64,000 nt of DNA from Kitasatospora sp. NBC_00374 (lineage in GTDB: Bacteria; Actinomycetota; Actinomycetes; Streptomycetales; Streptomycetaceae). The stretch is taken from positions 2,418,001 through 2,482,000 of the forward strand of contig NZ_CP107964.1 of the NCBI RefSeq assembly GCF_041434935.1. Reading direction: 5' to 3'. The position numbers and the translations under genes are program-made. Of the stretch, positions 11,208-17,970 are shown one piece after another. How positions within the stretch are numbered: the first letter of the stretch is position 1; each line of letters begins with the position of its first letter. The notes below the pieces were generated by a model, which did not search any database, was not told where the DNA came from, and worked only from the letters and a program-made list of their open reading frames with translations.

Positions 11208-11227
11208 ACCTGAAGTCGACTTCAAGT
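11208..11227. promoter_or_regulatory. SoxR-type operator in the soxR-transketolase divergent promoter
   Basis: A 20-bp near-perfect palindrome (arms ACCTGAAGTC and GACTTCAAGT, one mismatch) resembles the known SoxR box, CCTCAAGTTAACTTGAGG, in layout. On the minus strand it sits inside a 19-bp spacer between TTGACT (11230-11225) and CACGAT (11205-11200). Over-long spacers are typical of MerR/SoxR-activated promoters. On the plus strand TTCAAG (11221-11226), 17 bp and TATCCT (11244-11249) could drive soxR. Confidence 0.75.
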
Positions 11228-11256
11228 CAAGCCGCGCCGGCGCTATCCTCTGCGCC

Positions 11257-11745
11257 ATGGGACTCAGCCGGCACGACCTCCTGACCATCGGCCAGCTCGC
11301 CGAACGCAGCGGCCTGGCCACCTCGGCGCTGCGCTACTACGAGCGGATGGGTCTGATCCACTCCGAGCGGACCACCGGCAACCAGCGCCGGTTCGCCCGC
11401 TCCACGCTGCGCCGGGTCGCCTTCGTCCGGGCCGCCCAGCAGGTCGGACTCTCCCTCGACGAGGTACGCGCCGCACTGGACCGGCTGCCGGTCGACCGGG
11501 CGCCCAGCCACGAGGAGTGGAACGGCGTCGCCCGCACCTGGCAGACCAGGATCGAGCGGCAGATCGAGGAACTGGAGCTGATGAAGCGGAAGTTGACCGG
11601 CTGTATCGGCTGCGGCTGCCTCTCGCTCACCCGCTGCGGGCTCTACAACGCGGACGACCGCGCCGGCCGGGCCGGAGCCGGCGCCCGCTATCTGCGCACC
11701 GGCGACCCCACGGCCGGGCCGGAGCCGCTGCCCGCCGCGACCTGA
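11257..11745 (+). CDS. soxR: Redox-sensing transcriptional regulator SoxR
   Basis: SoxR is a MerR-family activator switched on by oxidation of a [2Fe-2S] cluster by redox-cycling compounds. The 162-residue protein has the winged helix (LTIGQLAERSGLATSALRYYE), a dimerisation helix and the cluster motif CIGCGCLSLTRC, with Cys at 116, 119, 121 and 127. ATG at 11257 gives the normal N-terminus. There is no clear ribosome-binding site, and a TATCCT -10 seven bases before the A suggests a leaderless message. Streptomyces SoxR answers endogenous redox-active antibiotics rather than controlling a SoxS. The operator overlaps its own -35 region, so autoregulation is likely. Confidence 0.95.
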   Translation: MGLSRHDLLTIGQLAERSGLATSALRYYERMGLIHSERTTGNQRRFARSTLRRVAFVRAAQQVGLSLDEVRAALDRLPVDRAPSHEEWNGVARTWQTRIERQIEELELMKRKLTGCIGCGCLSLTRCGLYNADDRAGRAGAGARYLRTGDPTAGPEPLPAAT

Positions 11746-11840
11746 GAGCGGCCGCCGGGCCCAGTTGCCGGTTCCCCCCGGCAAGCCGGACGGGCCCGTC
11801 TATGCTGCCAGCGAGACCACGCGCAACGGGGGAGCATTCG

Positions 11841-12692
11841 ATGACCGACCATCAGGACGTCTCGCTGGACTGGATGTCGGACGAGGGGGACGAGACCCAC
11901 GTCCCGGTGGACCTGCGCCCGGACGTGCCGCACCCGGCCCGGATGTACGACTACTACCTCGGCGGCAAGGACAACTTCCCGGCCGACCGGGCCGCCGCCG
12001 AGCAGGTCGTCTCGCTCGGCCCGCTGGTGCGGATCAGTGCCCGCGCCAACCGGGCCTTCCTCCAGCGTGCCGTCCGGCACCTGGCCGAGGAGGGCATCAC
12101 CCAGTTCCTGGACATCGGCACCGGCATACCCGCCGCCGGGAACACCCACGAGGTCGCCCAGCGGATCGTCCCGGACGCCCGGGTCGCCTACGTGGACAAC
12201 GACCCGATCGTGCTGGTGCACGGCCGGGCCCTGCTCGCCGGGTCGGGCGCCGGCCACGTCACCGTCGTCCAGGGCGACCTGCGCGACCCCAAGTCCGTGC
12301 TGGCCGACCCGGCCGTCCGCGCCGTGATCGACTTCGACCGGCCGGTCGGCCTGCTGCTCTTCGCCGTCCTGCACTTCATCGACGACGCCGACGACCCGTA
12401 CGGCATCGTGCGCACCCTGCTGGACGCGCTGCCCGCCGGCAGCCGGATCGCCCTGTCGCACGCCACCGGCGACTTCACCACCCCCGAGCAGGCCGCCAAG
12501 GGGCCCGCCGTCTACCGGGCCGCGACCGCGCAGCTCAGCATGCGCAGCCGGGAGCAGGTGGCCCGGTTCTTCGAGGGTCTGGAGCTGGCCGAGCCCGGCC
12601 TGGTCACGGCGCCGCTGTGGCGGCCCGACCAGGAGCCGCAGGACACCGACCGCGAGGTCGCGATCTGGGCCGGGGTGGCACGCAAGCCCTGA
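11841..12692 (+). CDS. SAM-dependent methyltransferase, DUF574 family
   Basis: This 283-residue protein belongs to the actinomycete DUF574 (Methyltransf_19) family, numerous in Streptomyces and of unknown substrate. Family marks are PDVPHPARMYDYYLGGKDNFPADR near the N-terminus, the SAM-binding loop FLDIGTGIPAAGNTHEVAQ, ARVAYVDNDPIVL, and RPVGLLLFAVLHFIDD. The sequence is complete with no odd residues seen. The ATG follows GGGGGA. It lies same-strand after soxR (95-bp gap) and before a VOC gene, but nothing ties it to redox control. Confidence 0.9.
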   Translation: MTDHQDVSLDWMSDEGDETHVPVDLRPDVPHPARMYDYYLGGKDNFPADRAAAEQVVSLGPLVRISARANRAFLQRAVRHLAEEGITQFLDIGTGIPAAGNTHEVAQRIVPDARVAYVDNDPIVLVHGRALLAGSGAGHVTVVQGDLRDPKSVLADPAVRAVIDFDRPVGLLLFAVLHFIDDADDPYGIVRTLLDALPAGSRIALSHATGDFTTPEQAAKGPAVYRAATAQLSMRSREQVARFFEGLELAEPGLVTAPLWRPDQEPQDTDREVAIWAGVARKP

Positions 12693-12729
12693 CGGCCCGC
12701 CGGCCCGCGGCTGCTGGCAGGATCGGGGC

Positions 12730-13119
12730 ATGGCGTACATCTCCCTCACCGCCCTGCTGGTCCGCGACTACGACGAGGCCATCGCCTTCTACGTCGACGC
12801 CCTCGGCTTCGAGCTGCGCGAGGACACCCCGCGCGGCGACGGCAACCGCTGGGTGGTGGTCGCCCCGCGCGGCGCCACCGAGTCGGGCCTGCTGCTCGCC
12901 CGGGCCACCAAGGCCGAGCAGCGGGCCCGGATCGGCGACCAGACCGGCGGCCGGGTCGGCCACTTCCTCACCACCGAGGACTTCGCCGCCGACCACCGCC
13001 GGATGACCGCCGCCGGCGTGGTCTTCCTGGAGGAGCCCCGGCACGAGCCGTACGGCACCGTCGCGGTGTTCCAGGACCTCTACGGCAACCGCTGGGACCT
13101 GCTCCAGCCGGCCGGCTGA
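12730..13119 (+). CDS. VOC (glyoxalase/bleomycin-resistance fold) protein
   Basis: The 129-residue protein has two beta-alpha-beta-beta-beta halves typical of the vicinal oxygen chelate superfamily: LTALLVRDYDEAIAFYVDALGFELRED, then VGHFLTTEDFAADHRRMTAAGVVF and the end FQDLYGNRWDLLQ. Members are glyoxalases, dioxygenases or antibiotic-binding proteins; the residues here do not say which. ATG is preceded by GGCAGGATC. It follows the DUF574 gene by 37 bases, possibly in one transcript. Confidence 0.85.
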   Translation: MAYISLTALLVRDYDEAIAFYVDALGFELREDTPRGDGNRWVVVAPRGATESGLLLARATKAEQRARIGDQTGGRVGHFLTTEDFAADHRRMTAAGVVFLEEPRHEPYGTVAVFQDLYGNRWDLLQPAG

Positions 13120-13150
13120 CCCGCCCGGACCGCCCGGACCGCCCCAGGGC

Positions 13151-14053
13151 TCAGGACGCGGCGGCGAGCAGCCGCACGAGGCGGTCCGCCGGGCCCGGCG
13201 GCAGACTGCCGTGCACCAGCTCGACCCGGTGGACCAGCCGGGGCGTCCGCAGCGGGACGGCCGCGACGCCCGGCGCCCGGTGCACGGCGGCGGCCGGGAG
13301 CAGGGCGAGCCCGTGCCCGGCGGCGACCAGGGCCAGCAGGCCGTTCAGCTCGGTGCCCTCGTAGCGGGTGGCGGGCCGGAAGCCGTCCGAGCCGGCCGCG
13401 GCACGCAGCCGGTCCAGGGCCATGGCCACCTCGGGCGCGTCCAGCCACCGGGCGTCGGCGAGGTCGGCCAGGGCCACCGCGGGGCGTGCGGCCAGCGGGT
13501 GTCCGACCGGCAGTGCCAGGGCGAGCGGTTCCTCGGCGACCGCGACGGTGAGCAGCGGTCCGACGTCCGGCAGGCCGAGCGGGTCGCTGGGGGCGGCCAC
13601 GCCGTCGACCAGTCCGAGGTCGACGGTGCCGGTGGCGACCTCGGCGGCAACGGCCGCGCGCGGCAGCTGCCGCAGGGTCAGGTCGAGTCCGGGGTGGGCG
13701 GCCCTGACCCCGGTCAGGGCCCGGGCCAGCCGGTCGGTGACGGCCGGGGCCGACACGCCGACCACCAGCCGGGCCGGTCGCGCGCCCACCAGCCGCCGGA
13801 CGTCCGCGCGGGCCGCGTCCAGCCGCAGCAGCAGCGGCCCGGCGTGTTCCAGCAGCCGCCGGCCGGCCTCGGTCGGCCGGACCGGGCGCCGTTCGAGCAG
13901 CGGGGCTCCCAGGTCCGACTCCAGTGCCGCGACCTGCTGCGAGACGGCCGACTGGGTGTAGCCGAGCTCCCGGGCGGCGGCCGAGAAGGAGCCGAGCCGG
14001 GCGACGGCGGTGAAGGTACGCAGGAAGACGGGGTCCATGCCGGTATTGTCCAT
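13151..14053 (-). CDS. LysR-family transcriptional regulator
   Basis: The protein (300 residues from 14053) has the LysR winged helix at its N-terminus (FLRTFTAVARLGSFSAAARELGYTQSAVSQQVAALESDLGAPLLER) and a C-terminal effector-binding domain. The start at 14053 is chosen because AGGAGA lies five bases upstream; an earlier ATG at 14077 lacks such a site. It is divergent from the amidotransferase-like gene with about 70 bases between, the usual layout for a LysR regulator and its target. The effector is unknown. Confidence 0.9.
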   Translation of the reverse strand: MDNTGMDPVFLRTFTAVARLGSFSAAARELGYTQSAVSQQVAALESDLGAPLLERRPVRPTEAGRRLLEHAGPLLLRLDAARADVRRLVGARPARLVVGVSAPAVTDRLARALTGVRAAHPGLDLTLRQLPRAAVAAEVATGTVDLGLVDGVAAPSDPLGLPDVGPLLTVAVAEEPLALALPVGHPLAARPAVALADLADARWLDAPEVAMALDRLRAAAGSDGFRPATRYEGTELNGLLALVAAGHGLALLPAAAVHRAPGVAAVPLRTPRLVHRVELVHGSLPPGPADRLVRLLAAAS

Positions 14054-14123
14054 CAGCTCTCCTGATGGACAGGTCACGGATCATCGTTGGCGCTGATGGC
14101 CGGGCGGCCCCCAGGATGGACGC

Positions 14124-14846
14124 ATGACCTACCGCACCGCACGGCTCGCCCTGGTCGGCGACCGCTCCCCCAGTGTCCGTTCGCACGCCCGCATCCCCGG
14201 TCTGCTCGACGCGCTCGCGCGCCGCGAGCAGCTGGTGCTGGATGCCTACTGGATCCCCACCGAGGACGCCGTCGCCGACGGCGCGGTGGCCGGGTTCGAC
14301 GCGGTCTGGCTGGTGCCGGGAAGCCCGTACCGCAGCGAGGCCGGCGCCGTCGCGGCCGCCCGTACCGCCCGTGAGCTGGGCATTCCGTTCCTGGGCACCT
14401 GCGGCGGGTTCCAGCACGCGATGCTGGAGTTCGCCCGGACGGTCTGCGGGCTGGCCGGGGCCGCGCACGCCGAGAACGACCCGGGCGCCGCCGACCCGCT
14501 GATCGCCCCGCTGGCCTGCTCGCTGGTCGGCCACGAAGGCGTCGTGGCGGTCGAGGCGGGGTCACTGGCCGCGCGGCTGCTGGGAGCCGAGCGGACCGTC
14601 GAGCGCTACCACTGCTCGTACGGGCCCAGCGGCCCGGGGCTGACCGTACTGGCCGGGCACGGCCTGCGGTTCAGCGGACGGGACGAGGCGGGCGAGGTGC
14701 GGATCGCCGAGCTGCCGGGGCATCCGTTCTACCTGGCCACGCTGTTCCAGCCGGAACTGGCGGGCGACGGCGGCAGCGTCCACCCGCTGGTCCGCGGGCT
14801 GGCGGCGGCCGCCGTGGCCCGGGCGGCCGCGTCTCAGCCGGCCTGA
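14124..14846 (+). CDS. CTP synthase glutaminase-like (class I amidotransferase) protein
   Basis: The 240-residue protein resembles the glutamine amidotransferase half of CTP synthase without the synthetase domain. [17 protein letters not shown] carries the nucleophile elbow with Cys93, preceded by VWLVPGSPY. The expected FHPE motif near the C-terminus reads FQPEL, with Gln209 where the catalytic His would be, so normal glutaminase activity is doubtful. A group of stand-alone 'CTP synthase C-terminal region-related' proteins is known and this seems to belong there; its function is unknown. Divergent from the LysR gene; the 3' end overlaps coaE by 13 bp. Confidence 0.8.
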   Translation: MTYRTARLALVGDRSPSVRSHARIPGLLDALARREQLVLDAYWIPTEDAVADGAVAGFDAVWLVPGSPYRSEAGAVAAARTARELGIPFLGTCGGFQHAMLEFARTVCGLAGAAHAENDPGAADPLIAPLACSLVGHEGVVAVEAGSLAARLLGAERTVERYHCSYGPSGPGLTVLAGHGLRFSGRDEAGEVRIAELPGHPFYLATLFQPELAGDGGSVHPLVRGLAAAAVARAAASQPA

Positions 14847-15433
14847 CGGTCCTTCAGTCGCTGCCAGACCTCGCGCACCCGGGGCGCGAGGTCGGTCAGC
14901 GGGCCGCTGTTGTCGATCACCAGGTCGGCGACGGCCAGCCGGGCCTGCCGGTCGGCCTGCGCCGCCATCCGGGAACGGGCCTCCTCCTCGGGCATCCCCC
15001 GCAACCGCACCAGGCGGTCCAGGCGGATCTCGTCCGGGACGTCGATCACCACCACCAGGTCGTAGAGCGGCGCGAGCCCGTTCTCGGCGAGCAGCGGCAC
15101 GTCGTGCACCACCAGGTCGTCCGGCCCGGCGGCCGCCTCCAGCTCGGCGGAGCGGGCCCTGACCAGCGGATGGACGATCCCGTTCAGCGCCGCCAGCCGG
15201 GCCGGGTCGCCGAAGACGATCCGGCCGAGCGCCGGGCGGTCCAGCGAGCCGTCCGCCAGCAGCACCTCCGGGCCGAACTCGGCCTCCACGGCCTTCAGGC
15301 CCCCGGTGCCGGGGGCCACCACCTCGCGGGCGATCAGGTCGGAGTCGACGATCACCGCGCCCAGCTCCGCGAGCTGTCGCGACACCTCACTCTTGCCCGC
15401 GCCGATCCCGCCCGTCAGTCCGATCCTCAGCAT
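14834..15433 (-). CDS. coaE: Dephospho-CoA kinase CoaE
   Basis: CoaE phosphorylates dephospho-CoA at the 3' hydroxyl, the last step of coenzyme A synthesis. The 199-residue protein has the P-loop [11 protein letters not shown] at 5-15, DSDLIAREV near 31, and the lid region [18 protein letters not shown], followed by ADLVIDNSG. Length is at the bacterial norm; the C-terminal DUF-type extension of mycobacterial CoaE is absent. ATG start. It converges on the amidotransferase-like gene with a 13-bp overlap. Confidence 0.95.
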   Translation of the reverse strand: MLRIGLTGGIGAGKSEVSRQLAELGAVIVDSDLIAREVVAPGTGGLKAVEAEFGPEVLLADGSLDRPALGRIVFGDPARLAALNGIVHPLVRARSAELEAAAGPDDLVVHDVPLLAENGLAPLYDLVVVIDVPDEIRLDRLVRLRGMPEEEARSRMAAQADRQARLAVADLVIDNSGPLTDLAPRVREVWQRLKDRQAG

Positions 15434-15612
15434 GGCGTCAGGCTACCGGTGCGCCACAGCCCCGCCCCGGGCGGCCCGTACGGAGAACACCGGCCGAACA
15501 TCGGGCGAACACTTCGGCCGTCCGCCCCGCAGTCCGGGGGCCGGGCCGCGCCGACGGCCCGTCAGCCCGGTTAGGGTGCCGGACAGACACTCGAACGGAC
15601 GGAGCAACCCCC

Positions 15613-16500
15613 ATGTCCAGCCTCTGGCCCACCGGCCCGCGCCGGGTCCTGGTCGTCGGCATCGACGGCGTCCGGCTCGACCTGCTGCCCGAGCTGCACA
15701 CCCCGCACCTGGACGCGGTGGCGAAGGCCGGCTTCCTGGCCCCGGTGCTCGTCGACGACGCGACCCCGACCATGTCGGGGCCGTGCTGGGCGACCATCAC
15801 CACCGGTGTCGGGGTGGCCAAGCACGGGGTGCTGGGCAACCACCTCGGCGGCAACCGGCTGGACGTCTTCCCGGACTTCACCACCCGGCTGGCCGCCACC
15901 CACCGCCGCCGCACCTTCGCGGCCGGCGGCTGGGAGCCGCTGTTCCTGGCCCGCAGCGGCGGCCCGCTGTTCGCCGCACCCGGCCGGCTCGCCTACATCG
16001 CGCCGCTGGAGGACACCCCGCAGGCCTGGGAGGTCTGCGACGAGCGGGTCACCGCCGAGGCCGAGTACGTGCTCGGCCGCAGCGACGACGACCCGCAGGC
16101 CTCCTTCGTCTACCTCGGCGCGGTCGACGAGACCGCCCACTTCCTGGGCTGCGGCGAGGAGTACCGACACTCCGCGGAAGCCGCCGACCGCCGGCTCGGC
16201 CGGCTGCTGGCCGCCGTCGACAGCCGCCCGGGCCGGGCCGACGAGGAGTGGACGGTCATCGTGGTCACCGACCACGGCCACGTCGACCAGGGCGGCCACG
16301 GCGGCCGCAGCGAGCTGGAGCGCACCGCCTGGATCGCCGCCCAGGGCCCCGGCATCACCCCCGGCGTCCCCGTCCTGCCGCTGCACCACACCGATGTCGC
16401 GGCGCACGTCTACGCGGCACTGGAGATCACCCCGGACCCGCACTGGACCCTGGACGGCCGCCCGTTCACCCCGGCCGAGGAGCCCGCTCCGGCCGGCTGA
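15613..16500 (+). CDS. Alkaline-phosphatase superfamily type I phosphodiesterase
   Basis: The 295-residue protein belongs to the type I phosphodiesterase/nucleotide pyrophosphatase branch of the alkaline phosphatase superfamily. Metal-binding and nucleophile regions are visible: VVGIDGVRLDLL (first Asp), DDATPTMSGPCWATITTG (Thr nucleophile), YLGAVDETAHFLG, and VTDHGHVDQGGHGG (Asp-His pair plus later His). No signal peptide or membrane segment is seen, so it is probably cytoplasmic. ATG follows CGGAGC. Substrate unknown; divergent from coaE. Confidence 0.87.
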   Translation: MSSLWPTGPRRVLVVGIDGVRLDLLPELHTPHLDAVAKAGFLAPVLVDDATPTMSGPCWATITTGVGVAKHGVLGNHLGGNRLDVFPDFTTRLAATHRRRTFAAGGWEPLFLARSGGPLFAAPGRLAYIAPLEDTPQAWEVCDERVTAEAEYVLGRSDDDPQASFVYLGAVDETAHFLGCGEEYRHSAEAADRRLGRLLAAVDSRPGRADEEWTVIVVTDHGHVDQGGHGGRSELERTAWIAAQGPGITPGVPVLPLHHTDVAAHVYAALEITPDPHWTLDGRPFTPAEEPAPAG

Positions 16501-16610
16501 GCGGCCATCCGCGCAGAACCCGGGTGCGGCCCCTCGGGGCGAGCGGCACAACCGCCGCGACCGGGCCGCCCCGGGCCACGGGGAGCCCACCACGGCCCGG
16601 TTCCCGGTGG

Positions 16611-17255
16611 TCAGCCGGGCAGGTCGACGCCCTCGCCGACGGCGAGCTGGGCGAACTCGGCGCCCGTCCCGGGGCCGCCCTCGCCGAGCAGCCGGCCATG
16701 CACCGTCCGGCCGACGTCACTGAGCACCGCCTCGTGGATGGCCAGTGCGCGCGAGGGGCCGGCCTCCCTGACGTAGTCGATCAGCTCGGAGACCTTCGTC
16801 CACGGGCCGGCGATCGGCAGCAGCAGCGTCTCCACCGGGTGCGGCGGGAGGGTGAGCGCGTCCCCGGGGTGGAAGAGCGTGCCGCCGAGCAGGAACCCGA
16901 TGTTGCCGACCCGGGGGATGTCGGGGTGGATCACCGCGTGCCACTCGCCGTGCACGCTCACGTCGAGGCCGTCGATCTCGAAGGCGTCGCCCTCGCCGAC
17001 CACGGAGACGTTGGCGCCGATCCCGTCGAGCCGGTCGGCCACCGCGCGGTTGGTCCAGATCCGCAGGCCCGGCTGGTCGGCGACGGCGGCCCGCAGCCGG
17101 TCCTCGGCGAAGTGGTCCAGGTGTTCGTGGGTGATCAGCACCGCGTCGGCGCCGCGCACGGCGTCGGCCTCGGTGAACATCCCGGGGTCGATCACCACGG
17201 TGGTGCCGCCCCGCTCGATCCGGACACAGGCATGGCCAAGCTTGGTCAGTCGCAT
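16611..17255 (-). CDS. Metallo-beta-lactamase-fold hydrolase
   Basis: The 214-residue protein starts MRLTKLGHACVRIERGG and carries HEHLDH at 43-48, the first zinc-binding motif of the MBL superfamily, then GEWHAVIHPD and LFHPGDAL. This resembles the UlaG/YtkL-like group of unassigned hydrolases. The ATG at 17255 is preferred over one 48 bases upstream, which would place the operator within the gene. Divergent from a marR gene with a large palindrome between, so the MarR protein probably controls it. Confidence 0.87.
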   Translation of the reverse strand: MRLTKLGHACVRIERGGTTVVIDPGMFTEADAVRGADAVLITHEHLDHFAEDRLRAAVADQPGLRIWTNRAVADRLDGIGANVSVVGEGDAFEIDGLDVSVHGEWHAVIHPDIPRVGNIGFLLGGTLFHPGDALTLPPHPVETLLLPIAGPWTKVSELIDYVREAGPSRALAIHEAVLSDVGRTVHGRLLGEGGPGTGAEFAQLAVGEGVDLPG

Positions 17256-17266
17256 GGGAAAAACCC

Positions 17267-17294
17267 TACAGCAAGACTGAACAGTTTTGCTGTA
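17267..17294. promoter_or_regulatory. 28-bp near-perfect palindrome, probable MarR operator
   Basis: Arms TACAGCAAGACTG and CAGTTTTGCTGTA flank a central AA with one mismatch in 13. It lies 11 bases upstream of the MBL hydrolase start and 23 bases before the marR start. AT-rich palindromes at divergent marR promoters are typical operator sites. TAGGCT (17306-17311) is a possible -10 for a leaderless marR transcript. Confidence 0.75.
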
Positions 17295-17317
17295 CATCGA
17301 CACGCTAGGCTGACCTC

Positions 17318-17734
17318 ATGGAGAACGTCGACCCCCTGGAACTCGCCGCCGAGCTGCGCCTGACCATCGGCACCCTGGTCCGCGGGCTGCGGGTCGGCGA
17401 CGAGCTGCCGCAGAACCAGGCCGCCGTCCTGGGCCGACTGGTCCGCGAGGGGCCGCGCACCACCAGCGAACTGGCCGAACTGCAGCGGGTGCGCCACCAG
17501 TCGATGGCCCGCACCGTCGCGCTGCTCACCGAGGCCGGGCTGGTCGAGCAGCGGCCGCACCCCCATGACGGCCGCAAGGTCCTGCTCGCCGCCACCGCCC
17601 GCGGCACCGCCGCCCTGCACGCCCAGCGGGCCCGCCGCGAAGGGGAGCTCGCCGCCGCCATCACCGAGCGGCTCAGCCCCGAGGAGCAGCGGGTGCTGCG
17701 GCAGAGCGTGGCCCTGCTGCGCCGGCTGGCCTGA
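17318..17734 (+). CDS. MarR-family transcriptional regulator
   Basis: The 138-residue protein has the MarR winged helix: TTSELAELQRVRHQSMARTVALLTEAGLVEQRPHPHDGRKVLLAATARG, where DGR is the wing tip, flanked by dimerisation helices. ATG has no obvious ribosome-binding site; a leaderless message is possible. Divergent from the MBL hydrolase across the 28-bp palindrome, so it likely represses both genes. Ligand unknown. Confidence 0.92.
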   Translation: MENVDPLELAAELRLTIGTLVRGLRVGDELPQNQAAVLGRLVREGPRTTSELAELQRVRHQSMARTVALLTEAGLVEQRPHPHDGRKVLLAATARGTAALHAQRARREGELAAAITERLSPEEQRVLRQSVALLRRLA

Positions 17735-17762
17735 GGGCCGTCCGGGTGAACGGGACATGCCC

Positions 17763-17798
17763 TGACGGTCGCCCGCGCGTTGTGCAGGGCGACCGTCA
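17763..17798 (+). terminator. Hairpin between marR and the small peptide gene
   Basis: A perfect 12-bp stem (17763-17774 with 17787-17798, 12-nt loop) begins 28 bases after the marR stop. It ends just before the GAGAGG ribosome-binding site of the next gene. It could terminate marR or shape the leader of the peptide gene. Confidence 0.6.
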
Positions 17799-17820
17799 TC
17801 GAGAGAGGCAGCACCCCACC

Positions 17821-17970
17821 ATGAGCAGCACCGCCCGCTCCGCCCTGATCATCGCCGCCGCCCTGTTCGGGCTGCTGGCCGGCGGCGCCGGCTCGGCCTC
17901 CGCCTGCGGAGTACTGGACGCCGCGACCGCGCTGGCCCCGAGCTACGGCAACGGCTGCGTCAATCGCTGA
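17821..17970 (+). CDS. Small secreted peptide with a chaplin-like Cys pair
   Basis: A 49-residue ORF with GAGAGG 14 bases before its ATG. Residues 1-28 form a signal peptide (R6, hydrophobic core to LLAGG, AGSASA cleavage site). The predicted mature part is only 21 residues, starting CGVLDAATAL and ending SYGNGCVNR. The spacing C-G-x7-L-x-P-x-Y-G-N-x-C-V-N resembles the second half of the chaplin domain (C-G-x7-LLNPAFGN-x-C), one residue shorter. Chaplins are amyloid-forming coat proteins of aerial hyphae. Here the first half of the domain is missing, so this could be a miniature relative or chance. The residue three before the Cys is Ala, so it is not a normal lipobox. The last 11 bases overlap the convergent MMPL gene. 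Confidence 0.65.
   Translation: MSSTARSALIIAAALFGLLAGGAGSASACGVLDAATALAPSYGNGCVNR

Noticed and set aside
11194..11208. TTG start at 11208 for the transketolase N-subunit
   Set aside because: It would place the start inside the SoxR operator and upstream of the likely transcription start; ATG 11193 fits better.
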